A DNA stretch of 64,000 bases from Firmicutes bacterium HGW-Firmicutes-16 (lineage in GTDB: Bacteria; Bacillota; Clostridia; Oscillospirales; Oscillospiraceae). The notes under the pieces are model-generated. The model made no database searches. It saw nothing but the letters and a program-made list of their open reading frames with translations, and was not told the DNA's origin. Shown piece by piece: positions 22,026 to 29,783 of this stretch (the first letter of the stretch is position 1; each line of letters starts with the position of its first letter). Where the stretch lies: NCBI GenBank assembly GCA_002841545.1, contig PGZZ01000001.1:1-64000 (forward strand). Reading direction: 5' to 3'. The position numbers were made by a program, and so were the translations under genes.

Positions 22026-22841
22026 ATGAAAAACTTTAAGAAAGCAATAATTGCTGTACTTGCACTTGCAATGCTCTTCTCCCTTGCCGCCTGCGGCACT
22101 AAGGCTCCCGCCGAATCGGGTGAGCCCTCCACTGCAGCTGCAACCTTTACTACAGTAACAGATGGCGTTTTAATTATGGCTACCAACGCTTCTTTCCCTC
22201 CCTATGAGTACTATGAAGGCGACAAGGTAGTCGGCATAGACGCAGAGATAGCAGCGGCAATTGCCGAAAAGCTTGGTCTTGAGCTCAAGATTGAAGATAT
22301 GGAATTTGATTCGATTATTACTGCTGTCAACGGCGGCAAGGCTGACATCGGTATGGCTGGTATGACTGTCACTCCCGAGCGTCAGGAAGAGATTAACTTT
22401 ACAACCAGCTATGCGACGGGCGTTCAGGTTGTAATAGTTCCCGAAGATAGCAACATTAAATCTGTAGACGATCTCTTAGCTGATGGAGCAAGTCATATCA
22501 TCGGCGTTCAACGCAATACCACAGGCGACATCTACACCACAGGCGACATTGAAGACAAGGGACTCGGCACAATTGACCGTTACGGCAAGGGTACAGAGGC
22601 TGTTATGGCTCTTAAGACCGGCAAGGTCGACTGCGTCGTAATCGACAACGAGCCTGCAAAGGCATTTGTTGCTGAAAACCCTGGCCTTAAAATTCTTGAC
22701 ACCAAGTACATCGAAGAGCAATATGCGGCCGCTGTCGCAAAGGACAACACCGCTCTTCTTGATGCTATTAACAAGGCGCTTCAGGAACTAATTGAGGATG
22801 GCACCGTCAAGTCTATCATCGACAAATATATTGCCGCATAA
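22026..22841 (+). CDS. Polar amino-acid ABC transporter, substrate-binding lipoprotein
   Basis: The 271-residue protein has a lipoprotein signal peptide with lipobox LAAC (Cys23), so it should be anchored outside the membrane. The mature part is a family 3 periplasmic-binding-protein fold (SFPPYEYYEGDKVVGIDAEI, AGMTVTPERQEEINFT). It delivers a polar amino acid, perhaps glutamine, cystine or an arginine-like residue, to the permease encoded next; the exact ligand cannot be read from sequence. GGGGTGA lies upstream of the ATG. A hairpin after the gene should raise its expression relative to the permease. Confidence 0.93.
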   Translation: MKNFKKAIIAVLALAMLFSLAACGTKAPAESGEPSTAAATFTTVTDGVLIMATNASFPPYEYYEGDKVVGIDAEIAAAIAEKLGLELKIEDMEFDSIITAVNGGKADIGMAGMTVTPERQEEINFTTSYATGVQVVIVPEDSNIKSVDDLLADGASHIIGVQRNTTGDIYTTGDIEDKGLGTIDRYGKGTEAVMALKTGKVDCVVIDNEPAKAFVAENPGLKILDTKYIEEQYAAAVAKDNTALLDAINKALQELIEDGTVKSIIDKYIAA

Positions 22842-22864
22842 ATAATATAACAGTCGGTTTTCGG

Positions 22865-22894
22865 ATAAGGGGCGGGAAACTGCCCCTTATTTTT
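22865..22894 (+). terminator. Attenuating hairpin between binding protein and permease
   Basis: A 9-bp stem (ATAAGGGGC with GCCCCTTAT) with an 8-base loop is followed by TTTT. It lies inside the transport operon, before the permease ribosome site. Partial termination or 3'-end protection here would give more binding protein than membrane components. Confidence 0.75.
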
Positions 22895-22912
22895 AAATTG
22901 GAGGTAATAACG

Positions 22913-23707
22913 ATGGGCACACAAATTAGCCCTGTCATGGCGCAGTGGCTGGATACCGCGCCCCAATGGATACTCGATTTGCCTAAAGGGTTAAGCGATT
23001 TTTGCTACAAAATTTTTAAATGCTTTATTTTTGATGACCGTTATATGATGTTCGTTAAAGGCTTGGGAAACACCCTTATCCTTACATTTTTTGCTTTGCT
23101 CATAGGAATCGCATTGGGCGTAATCGTTTCTCTTGTCCGTGTCACTTGGGACAAAAACGGGCTTGAAATGAAATCTGGTCCAAGAAAGTTTTTTCTGGGG
23201 CTTGCGAATCTTGTCTGTAGGATTTACCTTACGGTTATTAGGGGTACACCAGTAGTAGTACAAATCCTTATTTATTATTTTGTTATTATGACTTCTAGTG
23301 ACAAAATAACGACTGGTATTGTTGCTTTCGGCATCAATTCAGGCGCCTATGTTGCAGAAATAATGCGAAGCGGAATCATGTCAATCGACGGCGGGCAAAA
23401 TGAAGCTGGGAGGAGCCTCGGCTTTGGCTATGTGTCCACTATGCGATACATTATTCTGCCTCAAGCTTTTAAAAATGTCCTGCCCGCTCTTGCAAACGAA
23501 TTTATCGTTTTATTGAAGGAAACTGCCGTTGCTGGATATATTGGCCTTCCTGACCTTGCATATGCAGGCAGTATCATAGGCGGTAATACATATGAATATT
23601 TAATCCCCCTCGTTTTCGGAGTTGCCCTCGTTTACCTTATTTTGGTAATGTTTTTCACATGGCTTGTTGGCAGGCTTGAAAGGAGGATGCGCGCTAATGA
23701 ACGCTAG
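22913..23707 (+). CDS. Polar amino-acid ABC transporter, permease
   Basis: The 264-residue membrane protein belongs to the HisM/GlnP permease family. It has about five membrane segments and the EAA loop that docks on the ATPase ([22 protein letters not shown] at about 163-184). Its N-terminal 40 residues before the first strong membrane helix are longer than usual. The ATG at 22913 follows GGAGGTAATAAC; an in-frame TTG at 22898 would put the ribosome site inside the gene. The 3' end overlaps the ATPase gene by 11 bases. Confidence 0.93.
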   Translation: MGTQISPVMAQWLDTAPQWILDLPKGLSDFCYKIFKCFIFDDRYMMFVKGLGNTLILTFFALLIGIALGVIVSLVRVTWDKNGLEMKSGPRKFFLGLANLVCRIYLTVIRGTPVVVQILIYYFVIMTSSDKITTGIVAFGINSGAYVAEIMRSGIMSIDGGQNEAGRSLGFGYVSTMRYIILPQAFKNVLPALANEFIVLLKETAVAGYIGLPDLAYAGSIIGGNTYEYLIPLVFGVALVYLILVMFFTWLVGRLERRMRANER

Positions 23708-24440
23708 CACTCTGATAAAAGTCAACGATCTCAAAAAATACTACAACGGCGAAAAAATCAAGGCTCTGGACGGCGTTACCGCCGAGATACTCAAGGGTGA
23801 GGTCGTCGTTGTCATCGGCCCTTCAGGAAGCGGAAAATCCACTTTTCTGCGCTGTCTGAGCCTGCTTGAAATACCGACGGATGGACATATCCTGTTTAAC
23901 GGCACAGACATAACAGACGAGAAAACCGACATTAACCTCCATCGTCAGAAGATGGGCATGGTCTTCCAGCATTTCAATCTGTTTCCGCATATGACGGTGC
24001 TGAAGAATATGACAGCCGCTCCGATAAAGATTCTCAAAAAGAGCAAGGCTGAGGCCGAGGCTCAGGCAATGGCACTGTTAAAACGCGTTGGGCTTGAGGA
24101 CAGGGCGAATGCCTATCCCAGCCAGCTTTCCGGCGGTCAAAAGCAGCGTATCGCGATCGTCCGCGCACTCTGCATGAATCCCGACGTGATGCTGTTTGAC
24201 GAGCCGACAAGCGCGCTCGACCCCGAAATGGTCGGCGAAGTGCTCGACGTTATGAAGCAGCTCGCCCACGAGGGCATGACTATGGTAGTTGTGACCCACG
24301 AAATGGGCTTTGCTAAGGAAGTCGGTTCGCGCGTAATCTTTATGGACGAAGGAAAAATCGTAGAGGAAAACAGCCCAGCAACGATTTTTGAAAACCCGCA
24401 AAGCGATAGGCTCAAGAGCTTTCTCGCAAAAGTACTCTAG
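23697..24440 (+). CDS. Polar amino-acid ABC transporter, ATP-binding subunit
   Basis: The 247-residue ATPase drives the transporter from the cytoplasmic face. Walker A is GPSGSGKST (41-49), the signature is LSGGQ (144-148) and Walker B is [12 protein letters not shown] (164-175), followed by the switch His ([15 protein letters not shown]). It belongs to the GlnQ/HisP group. The ATG at 23697 has AAGGAGG 10 bases upstream and overlaps the permease by 11 bases, so the two are translationally coupled. Confidence 0.96.
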   Translation: MNASTLIKVNDLKKYYNGEKIKALDGVTAEILKGEVVVVIGPSGSGKSTFLRCLSLLEIPTDGHILFNGTDITDEKTDINLHRQKMGMVFQHFNLFPHMTVLKNMTAAPIKILKKSKAEAEAQAMALLKRVGLEDRANAYPSQLSGGQKQRIAIVRALCMNPDVMLFDEPTSALDPEMVGEVLDVMKQLAHEGMTMVVVTHEMGFAKEVGSRVIFMDEGKIVEENSPATIFENPQSDRLKSFLAKVL

Positions 24441-24461
24441 CTTAAAACAATCGAACATTGT

Positions 24462-24498
24462 GTCCTGCGACTGCATTGAGCCGTCGCAGGACTTTTTT
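24462..24498 (+). terminator. Terminator of the ABC transporter operon
   Basis: A perfect 10-bp stem (GTCCTGCGAC with GTCGCAGGAC) with an 11-base loop is followed by TTTTTT. Confidence 0.9.
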
Positions 24499-24682
24499 CG
24501 ACACGAAACGCATCTATTACAAAAATCCAGTCAAATAAATCAAAATCGAAACAAATTCTACAAATGCCGACTTCGTATTTACCGCTTTGAAGCGCTATGC
24601 TATAATACGAATTACACCCTCTTTTCATAATGTAGAATAGCTGTAAGCAAACACGTCCCGACCGGATTCGATGGAGGTCTTT

Positions 24683-25564
24683 ATGCGAAGAATTAACTGC
24701 ATTTTTATAGTCGTACTGTTCTTAGCCCTGCTATGTTCGTGTGGAAACGAAGGGCATATCTCCGCGTCCGGCTCTCCCTCCGGAGAAGCGACTGGAACGT
24801 CGAGTGCATCACCGACTGACATAACAGGAGAAACTGCCACACCCGCGCCGACTCCTATGCAGAGTACTGCTGTCGATAATGACGAGCGGTTCAATATCTT
24901 CCGAAGTTTCCTGTCCGATAATTATCAGGAGCTTTCGGATGCTTTCTTCAATGGTATCTCCGGCATCGGCTTTATCGACCTTGATTTGGACGGCGGAGTC
25001 GAAATGCTTATGTTCGACGCCGGCGCTTCGGCGGCGATGGGTCTTGCGTTTTTCGACATCGTTGATGATAAGGTCGAGTGCGTTTCGGCAAATATGGACG
25101 CCGTTGGCGAGGCTTTCGGCGGTGACCATCTGAGCAAGGTAATCGTGAACGCTAATCGTTTTGATGACTTCCGGCTTATGCAGGACAAAAAGACGGGCGA
25201 GAAGTTCTTTATCGTAGAAAGCGGTAATGGTGCAGCCGATTTTAGCTACAATGAGCTAGTCCGTTTCGGGAACGACGGCGATTTTCTTACGCTTAAAAGC
25301 CTCATGTATGAATATGACGAGTACGACGCCGACACAGGAGTCCTGGTTAGCGCAAGCTTCAGGCTTGCGGGAAAGTCCGCCGAAAAGGACGAATACGACG
25401 CGGCATACAAAGAATTCTTCGACAACGCGGAGGAACTGCCCTATACGGCAATGGGCGCCTTTCTCTGGGAAAAAGACGACTACGGAGCGGGGCTTGACGG
25501 ACTGCTAGCAATGGCAGACAAGGCGCGGCTGCTCTACTACGCCAACTCGTTTTATATCGTATAA
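24683..25564 (+). CDS. Predicted lipoprotein of unknown function
   Basis: I do not recognise the family. The 293-residue product has a lipoprotein signal peptide (hydrophobic core IFIVVLFLALL, lipobox Cys at about 20). A Ser/Thr/Pro-rich linker follows (about 25-60), then a globular acidic domain rich in Asp, Phe and Tyr. A stretch near 95-115 (FIDLDLDGGVEMLMFD) looks like the D-x-D-x-D-G calcium-type loop often found in similar extracellular lipoproteins. The ATG at 24683 follows GGAGG; an ATG four codons upstream overlaps that ribosome site. The gene stands alone between a terminator and yabP. Confidence 0.7.
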   Translation: MRRINCIFIVVLFLALLCSCGNEGHISASGSPSGEATGTSSASPTDITGETATPAPTPMQSTAVDNDERFNIFRSFLSDNYQELSDAFFNGISGIGFIDLDLDGGVEMLMFDAGASAAMGLAFFDIVDDKVECVSANMDAVGEAFGGDHLSKVIVNANRFDDFRLMQDKKTGEKFFIVESGNGAADFSYNELVRFGNDGDFLTLKSLMYEYDEYDADTGVLVSASFRLAGKSAEKDEYDAAYKEFFDNAEELPYTAMGAFLWEKDDYGAGLDGLLAMADKARLLYYANSFYIV

Positions 25565-25616
25565 AGCTTATCCCTTACGCATAGGATATACCACCACAAA
25601 TACGGAGGTACAAACT

Positions 25617-25901
25617 ATGTTATATGAAGAAAAGGAAAAACTTAACGTAAAACCGCACAATGTAATAATGGAGGACAGGGCACGCATTTCCGTTTCTGGC
25701 GTTTTGGATGTTGAAAACTTTGACGACAGGCAGATTGTCGCAAAGACCTCAAAGGGGAACCTCATAATCCGCGGCAGCGAGCTGCACATCGAAAAACTGA
25801 GTCTCGATTCGGGTGAGCTCGTCGTTACGGGACTCATCACTGACCTTGGCTATGAGGAGACCGCTCCCGGCGGAAATCTCTGGTCGCGCCTTTTCAAGTA
25901 A
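25617..25901 (+). CDS. yabP: Sporulation protein YabP
   Basis: YabP is a small protein made in the mother cell during sporulation and conserved in endospore formers. The 94-residue product carries the family pattern (LNVKPHNVIMEDRARISVSGVLDVENFDDRQIV). ACGGAGGT precedes the ATG. yabQ follows after three bases, in the standard yabP-yabQ-divIC-yabR order. Confidence 0.93.
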   Translation: MLYEEKEKLNVKPHNVIMEDRARISVSGVLDVENFDDRQIVAKTSKGNLIIRGSELHIEKLSLDSGELVVTGLITDLGYEETAPGGNLWSRLFK

Positions 25902-25904
25902 ACT

Positions 25905-26561
25905 TTGAGACAGCCTGTCATCTCCCAGCTCATCATCGCGTTCTGCTCTTTCGCGGGAGGGCTCGTTTTTGGAGTATTTTACGATGCTCTCAAGGCCGTG
26001 CGTCTGAGGGCAAAGAGCGTTTTCTGCACTGTTTTGTGCGACACTCTAGTCTGCTTCTTTGGTTTTTTTCTGCTTTTTTATCTTGCCATGGCTCCCGGCA
26101 AAGGCGAGGTTCGGGTTTATATCATAGCCTGCACACTTGTCGGCGCGGTAGTCTATTTTTGTCTGATGAGTCCAACTTTTCTCGGAATTTTCTGCGCTCT
26201 TGTCTCCCTCGTTGTAAAAATCATGGGCATTGTGCGCAAGCCCTTTGACTATTTGTTCAAAATCCTTATAAAATTAATCGAATTTTTGAAAAAGCTCTTC
26301 CAAAAATTCGTTTTCAGGTATAAAATGAGGGTTAACGAAAATAAAGTCATAGTTGAGGAATCCTCAAAACTGCCGAACAACGGGAGGGCTGATATCCATG
26401 ACGTTCAAACGAACCGGTCTAATCACAAAAATCGTTATTCTGGCAATCATCGTTTACGCGGGGATAACCTTAGTGTCACTGAAAGTTCAGGTGTCGGATG
26501 CCCGCGCGCAGCGCGACGAGCTGCAAACCGGGGTCGACGGGGAACTTCAAAAAAACACTGA
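25905..26561 (+). CDS. yabQ: Sporulation membrane protein YabQ, with anomalous 3' end
   Basis: YabQ is a membrane protein needed for spore cortex formation. The first 145 or so residues look right: about four hydrophobic segments (SQLIIAFCSFAGGLVFGVF, FFGFFLLFYLAMA, VGAVVYFCLM) and an amphipathic Lys-rich stretch. From about 165 the frame runs 164 bases into divIC and encodes an Arg/Ser/Asn-rich tail unlike the family. In another frame stops occur at 26390 and 26399, exactly where a normal yabQ end beside the divIC start would be expected. A one-base indel between about 26330 and 26390 is therefore possible. The start is TTG three bases after yabP, with no strong ribosome site. Confidence 0.8.
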   Translation: MRQPVISQLIIAFCSFAGGLVFGVFYDALKAVRLRAKSVFCTVLCDTLVCFFGFFLLFYLAMAPGKGEVRVYIIACTLVGAVVYFCLMSPTFLGIFCALVSLVVKIMGIVRKPFDYLFKILIKLIEFLKKLFQKFVFRYKMRVNENKVIVEESSKLPNNGRADIHDVQTNRSNHKNRYSGNHRLRGDNLSVTESSGVGCPRAARRAANRGRRGTSKKH

Positions 26562-26676
26562 GCTCCAGTACGCTATTGATCACAGCACGGACCCCGACAC
26601 ACTAGAGGATATTGCCAGAAGCAAGCTCGGGCTCGTAAAACCCGGCGAGAAAATTTTTTACGATGTTAACAACTGA
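26398..26676 (+). CDS. divIC: Septum formation initiator DivIC/FtsB family
   Basis: This bitopic protein of the divisome acts with FtsL and DivIB. The 92-residue product has a short cytoplasmic start, one membrane helix (TKIVILAIIVYAGITLVSL, about 10-28), a coiled-coil stretch (about 30-62) and the family's C-terminal segment (DTLEDIARSKLGLVKPGEKIFY). The ATG at 26398 follows CGGGAGGG by about 10 bases. An upstream in-frame ATG at 26353 lies inside yabQ without a ribosome site. Confidence 0.92.
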   Translation: MTFKRTGLITKIVILAIIVYAGITLVSLKVQVSDARAQRDELQTGVDGELQKNTELQYAIDHSTDPDTLEDIARSKLGLVKPGEKIFYDVNN

Positions 26677-26732
26677 ATACCCCGCATACATAGTCGGACC
26701 TATCCAACAAAACAGGAGGACAAAGCTCTTAT

Positions 26733-27200
26733 ATGCAGCCAACAGTGGGAGAAATTTTTGAGGGCAAGATTACGGGCATAACAAAATTCGGTGCCTTCGT
26801 TTCGCTGCCGGACGGTAGCAACGGTCTCGTCCATATTTCGGAAATCGCGAACAACTATGTAAATGACGTTCATGACCATGTATCGGAAGGGCAGACTGTT
26901 AAGGTCAAGGTCATCGGGATTAATGAGGCAGGCAAGATTAATCTCTCGATCAAAAAAGCCGAAGCGCCAGTTCCCCGTCCCGAACAGGAACATTCAATGT
27001 CGGCGCGTCCAAGTCAGCCCAGACAAAAAGACTTTTCCCCAAGGCAGGGCTTTGCCCAGAGATCATTTAGTACCGCGCCCCCTACGGAGGCAAGCTTTGA
27101 AGATAAGCTTAAGCAGTTTATGCAGGATTCCGACAGCCGCATATCGGACAGCCGTATGTACGCGGACAAAAAGGGCAGCTATAAGCGCCGCCGCGATTGA
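26733..27200 (+). CDS. S1 RNA-binding domain protein, YabR-like
   Basis: The 155-residue protein has one S1 domain at about 4-74 (GEIFEGKITGITKFGAFVSL, GLVHISEIANNYV, VKVKVIGINEAGKINLSIKK). A disordered Pro/Arg/Gln-rich tail follows. The same gene (yabR) follows divIC in Bacillus and Clostridia, and RNA binding is the expected activity. The ribosome site GGAGGA is 12 bases from the ATG, slightly long. A terminator follows. Confidence 0.88.
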   Translation: MQPTVGEIFEGKITGITKFGAFVSLPDGSNGLVHISEIANNYVNDVHDHVSEGQTVKVKVIGINEAGKINLSIKKAEAPVPRPEQEHSMSARPSQPRQKDFSPRQGFAQRSFSTAPPTEASFEDKLKQFMQDSDSRISDSRMYADKKGSYKRRRD

Positions 27201-27220
27201 AATACTCATAAATGTAAAAT

Positions 27221-27256
27221 ATGGCAGACACAATATAACGTGTCTGCCATTTTATA
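27221..27256 (+). terminator. Terminator after the yabP-yabR group
   Basis: A perfect 11-bp stem (ATGGCAGACAC with GTGTCTGCCAT) with an 8-base loop is followed by TTTATAT and preceded by AAAAT. Confidence 0.82.
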
Positions 27257-27290
27257 TAAATCACTAGTTTCAAACTGAACGGAGGATAAA

Positions 27291-28547
27291 ATGAAAAGTA
27301 TATCAAAAATCTCAGTATCAGTAATACTTATTGCTATAGTCCTCGTAATATCGGTTGCACCTGCGCTTGCAGCAACCCCTTCTATCGACTACGTAGCTTT
27401 CGGTGATTCGGTTGCTTCGGGAGTGCGCGGGGGTATATCTGAGCCAGGCTCCGATTTTGGCTATACTGACCTGATCGCGGCCAATCTTAAAGCGGCGAGA
27501 GCTCTCGGAAGCTTCAATAAGGACTTCTGCGTTTCGGGAATAACAGCAGAACTGCTTGCATCAAACACCGCCGTCCTTAACGACACGACTTCTTCCGGAT
27601 ATAAGCTCGTTAAGAATGCCGAAATTGCAACGCTTGATATAGGCGGCAACGATCTTCTGGCTCCGATTTATGCATATGTTAAGACTCTGCCCGCCGGCTC
27701 GCTGCCCGATAAGGCAAAAATAAAGGAGATTCTGACTGCCATCGGCGACAGCGTCAATGACGGCGTAACAGCTCCCTGCATTGAAAAAAACATCGAAACG
27801 ATACTTCAGAACATCTTGAATGCAAACCCCAATATTAAAATATATGTCATGGGCTACTATAACCCACTCCCCGTAGCGGCGGCCATCACCGATGTTGACC
27901 TCGACTCTCCGCTCAAGGAGTTCAATGTATATATTCAGAAGGCAATTTCAGATGTTGCCGCCGTCAATTCGGGAGCTTCGATAACTTATATCGATACGAT
28001 GACGGCAATGGCGGCAGACTCGAGCACTTATCTTGTAATGACCGACATTCATCCTACAGTGGAAGGCTACAAAGTCATCGCCGCCGAATTTTGGAAGCAG
28101 ATAGGACTTCTTGTGCCCTCCACCGTCACAGCAACCCCGACGAAATCAAGCGTTCTAGTAAACAGCAAGACTGTGGCTTTTGACGCTTACAACATCGGCG
28201 GCAACAACTACTTCAAGCTCCGCGACATAGCAATGGCGCTTTCCGGCAGCACAAAACAGTTCGGCGTAGGCTGGGACGGAAAATCTATCACCTTGAGCTC
28301 CGGCTCGGTATACACCTCTGTTGGCGGCGAACTGAGCGTTTCAGGAAACACTGCAGATGTCAGCGCGGTAAAGACCGCTTCGAGCGTCTATCTTGACGGA
28401 AAGCTTTTGAGCTTAACGGCCTACAATATTAACGGCAACAACTATTTCAAGCTGCGCGATCTGGGCTCAGCGATAAATTTCGGCATCGGCTGGGACTCAG
28501 CGACAAGCACTATAAGCATAGATACTACTCAAGGCTACGCCGCATAA
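27291..28547 (+). CDS. Secreted GDSL/SGNH esterase with two C-terminal stalk-like repeats
   Basis: The 418-residue protein has a signal peptide (cleavage after APALA, about 27). The SGNH hydrolase domain (about 30-280) has block I FGDSVASG with Ser40, block III IGGND, and the C-terminal Asp/His pair in MTDIHPTVEGY. Two repeats follow, each with the YNIxGNNYFKLRD motif and a downstream FGxGWD (about 302-330 and 375-405), like the copper-amine-oxidase-N/stalk repeats found on clostridial exported proteins. The substrate is unknown; an exported esterase or lipase acting on polysaccharide or lipid esters is the reasonable range. CGGAGG lies before the ATG. A long hairpin ends the unit. Confidence 0.85.
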   Translation: MKSISKISVSVILIAIVLVISVAPALAATPSIDYVAFGDSVASGVRGGISEPGSDFGYTDLIAANLKAARALGSFNKDFCVSGITAELLASNTAVLNDTTSSGYKLVKNAEIATLDIGGNDLLAPIYAYVKTLPAGSLPDKAKIKEILTAIGDSVNDGVTAPCIEKNIETILQNILNANPNIKIYVMGYYNPLPVAAAITDVDLDSPLKEFNVYIQKAISDVAAVNSGASITYIDTMTAMAADSSTYLVMTDIHPTVEGYKVIAAEFWKQIGLLVPSTVTATPTKSSVLVNSKTVAFDAYNIGGNNYFKLRDIAMALSGSTKQFGVGWDGKSITLSSGSVYTSVGGELSVSGNTADVSAVKTASSVYLDGKLLSLTAYNINGNNYFKLRDLGSAINFGIGWDSATSTISIDTTQGYAA

Positions 28548-28551
28548 TACT

Positions 28552-28600
28552 GATAAAGACAGGAAGAGCCGCCTTTGGGGCGGCTCTTCCTGTCTTTATC
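28552..28600. terminator. Bidirectional terminator with 22-bp perfect stem
   Basis: The arms 28552-28573 and 28579-28600 match without error around a 5-base loop. It lies between two convergent genes. The stop codon of the minus-strand dehydrogenase (28599-28601) overlaps the stem. Confidence 0.88.
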
Positions 28601-29759
28601 AGAAGCTGGCTTCCAGTATGTTTTTTACGTCCTCGTGCGTCAGTGTTCTGTAGCCGCTTTTTAATAGGTTCGTGCTTTCGGCAATCTCAGAAAGCTTCGA
28701 CTTGTCGGGTATACCCAGTTCGCGCATAGAGGTCGAAGCACCGATTTCTCTGAAGAACGCTTCAAGCCGCTCTATGCCCTCGAGGGCCGTCTGCTCATCG
28801 GTTTTGCCCTTCGGGTCAACGTTCCACACATTAACGGCGTATTTCACGAACTTTTGGAGTCCATCCTTACAGATGAATCTGTAATACGAAGCGGAAACTG
28901 CCGCAAGTCCCATTCCGTGAGCAACGTCGTAATACGCTCCAAGCTGATGCTCGATCTGATGGACTTCCCAGTCCTGCGCCTTGCCGACGCCGAGCATGTC
29001 GTTCAGCGCAAGCGTCGCGCCCCACATTATATTGCTTCTCGCGTCGTAGTCTTTGGGGTTTTTAACCGCAATGCGAGCGTTTTTAACAATGCTCTTCATC
29101 AGCGCTTCGTTCAAATCGTCAGAGACGTTGTCGTCTTCCCCGCTGAAATAAAGCTCCATCAAATGGCTCAAAATATCACAGATGCCGCTGACCATCTGAT
29201 ACTGCGGCAGACTGTAGGTAAAGGTCGGGTCAAGGATTGAAAACATCGGGTACACATAGGGAGAATTAAAGCCTGCCTTGACCTTAATTTCCTCATTTGT
29301 AATAACCGCGTTCCCATTCATCTCAGAGCCTGTGCCGACCATTGTCAGCACTGTACCGATACGCAGAGCCTTTGGCACTTTCTTATGCGCTTTATAGAGC
29401 ACATCCCAAAAATCCTCCTCCACGACTGCGCCGACGGCAATCGCCTTGCAGCAGTCGATTACAGACCCGCCTCCGACAGCTAGGATGAAATCGATGTTGT
29501 TTTCTTTGCAAAGCGTAACGCCCTCACGAACCTTTGCCGCCGTGGGATTCGGCATGATACCCGATAGCTCTGTTACGTTCTTGCCGCAGTCGGCAAGAAT
29601 TTTGATAACTGCGTCGTATATGCCTTCTCTTTTTATTGCACCTTTTCCGTAGGCAAGAAGTATGTTTTTTTCGCAGGATCGAAGTTCATCGGCGAGCGAA
29701 TTCAGCGCGCCCTCTCCGAAAACTATCCTTGTATGGTTGCGGTACTGAAAGCTCTTCAT
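28599..29759 (-). CDS. Iron-containing alcohol dehydrogenase, BdhA/YqhD type
   Basis: The 386-residue enzyme belongs to the group III (metal-dependent) alcohol dehydrogenases, which reduce aldehydes such as butyraldehyde to alcohols in fermentation, usually with NADPH. The nucleotide-binding glycine motif AVGGGSVIDCCKAIA is at about 94-108. The metal ligands are expected in DILSHLMELY (about 194-203) and in H...H within EHQLGAYYDVAHGMGLA (about 270-286). AAAGGAG precedes the ATG. Its stop lies within the shared terminator. It is 24 bases downstream of dnaE and could be co-transcribed with it. Confidence 0.93.
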   Translation of the reverse strand: MKSFQYRNHTRIVFGEGALNSLADELRSCEKNILLAYGKGAIKREGIYDAVIKILADCGKNVTELSGIMPNPTAAKVREGVTLCKENNIDFILAVGGGSVIDCCKAIAVGAVVEEDFWDVLYKAHKKVPKALRIGTVLTMVGTGSEMNGNAVITNEEIKVKAGFNSPYVYPMFSILDPTFTYSLPQYQMVSGICDILSHLMELYFSGEDDNVSDDLNEALMKSIVKNARIAVKNPKDYDARSNIMWGATLALNDMLGVGKAQDWEVHQIEHQLGAYYDVAHGMGLAAVSASYYRFICKDGLQKFVKYAVNVWNVDPKGKTDEQTALEGIERLEAFFREIGASTSMRELGIPDKSKLSEIAESTNLLKSGYRTLTHEDVKNILEASF

Positions 29760-29783
29760 GCTATTCTCCTTTGAATATGCTTA

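Noticed and set aside
22898-22912. Upstream TTG start for the ABC permease
   Set aside because: The TTG lies on the ribosome site of the ATG at 22913, which has ideal spacing.
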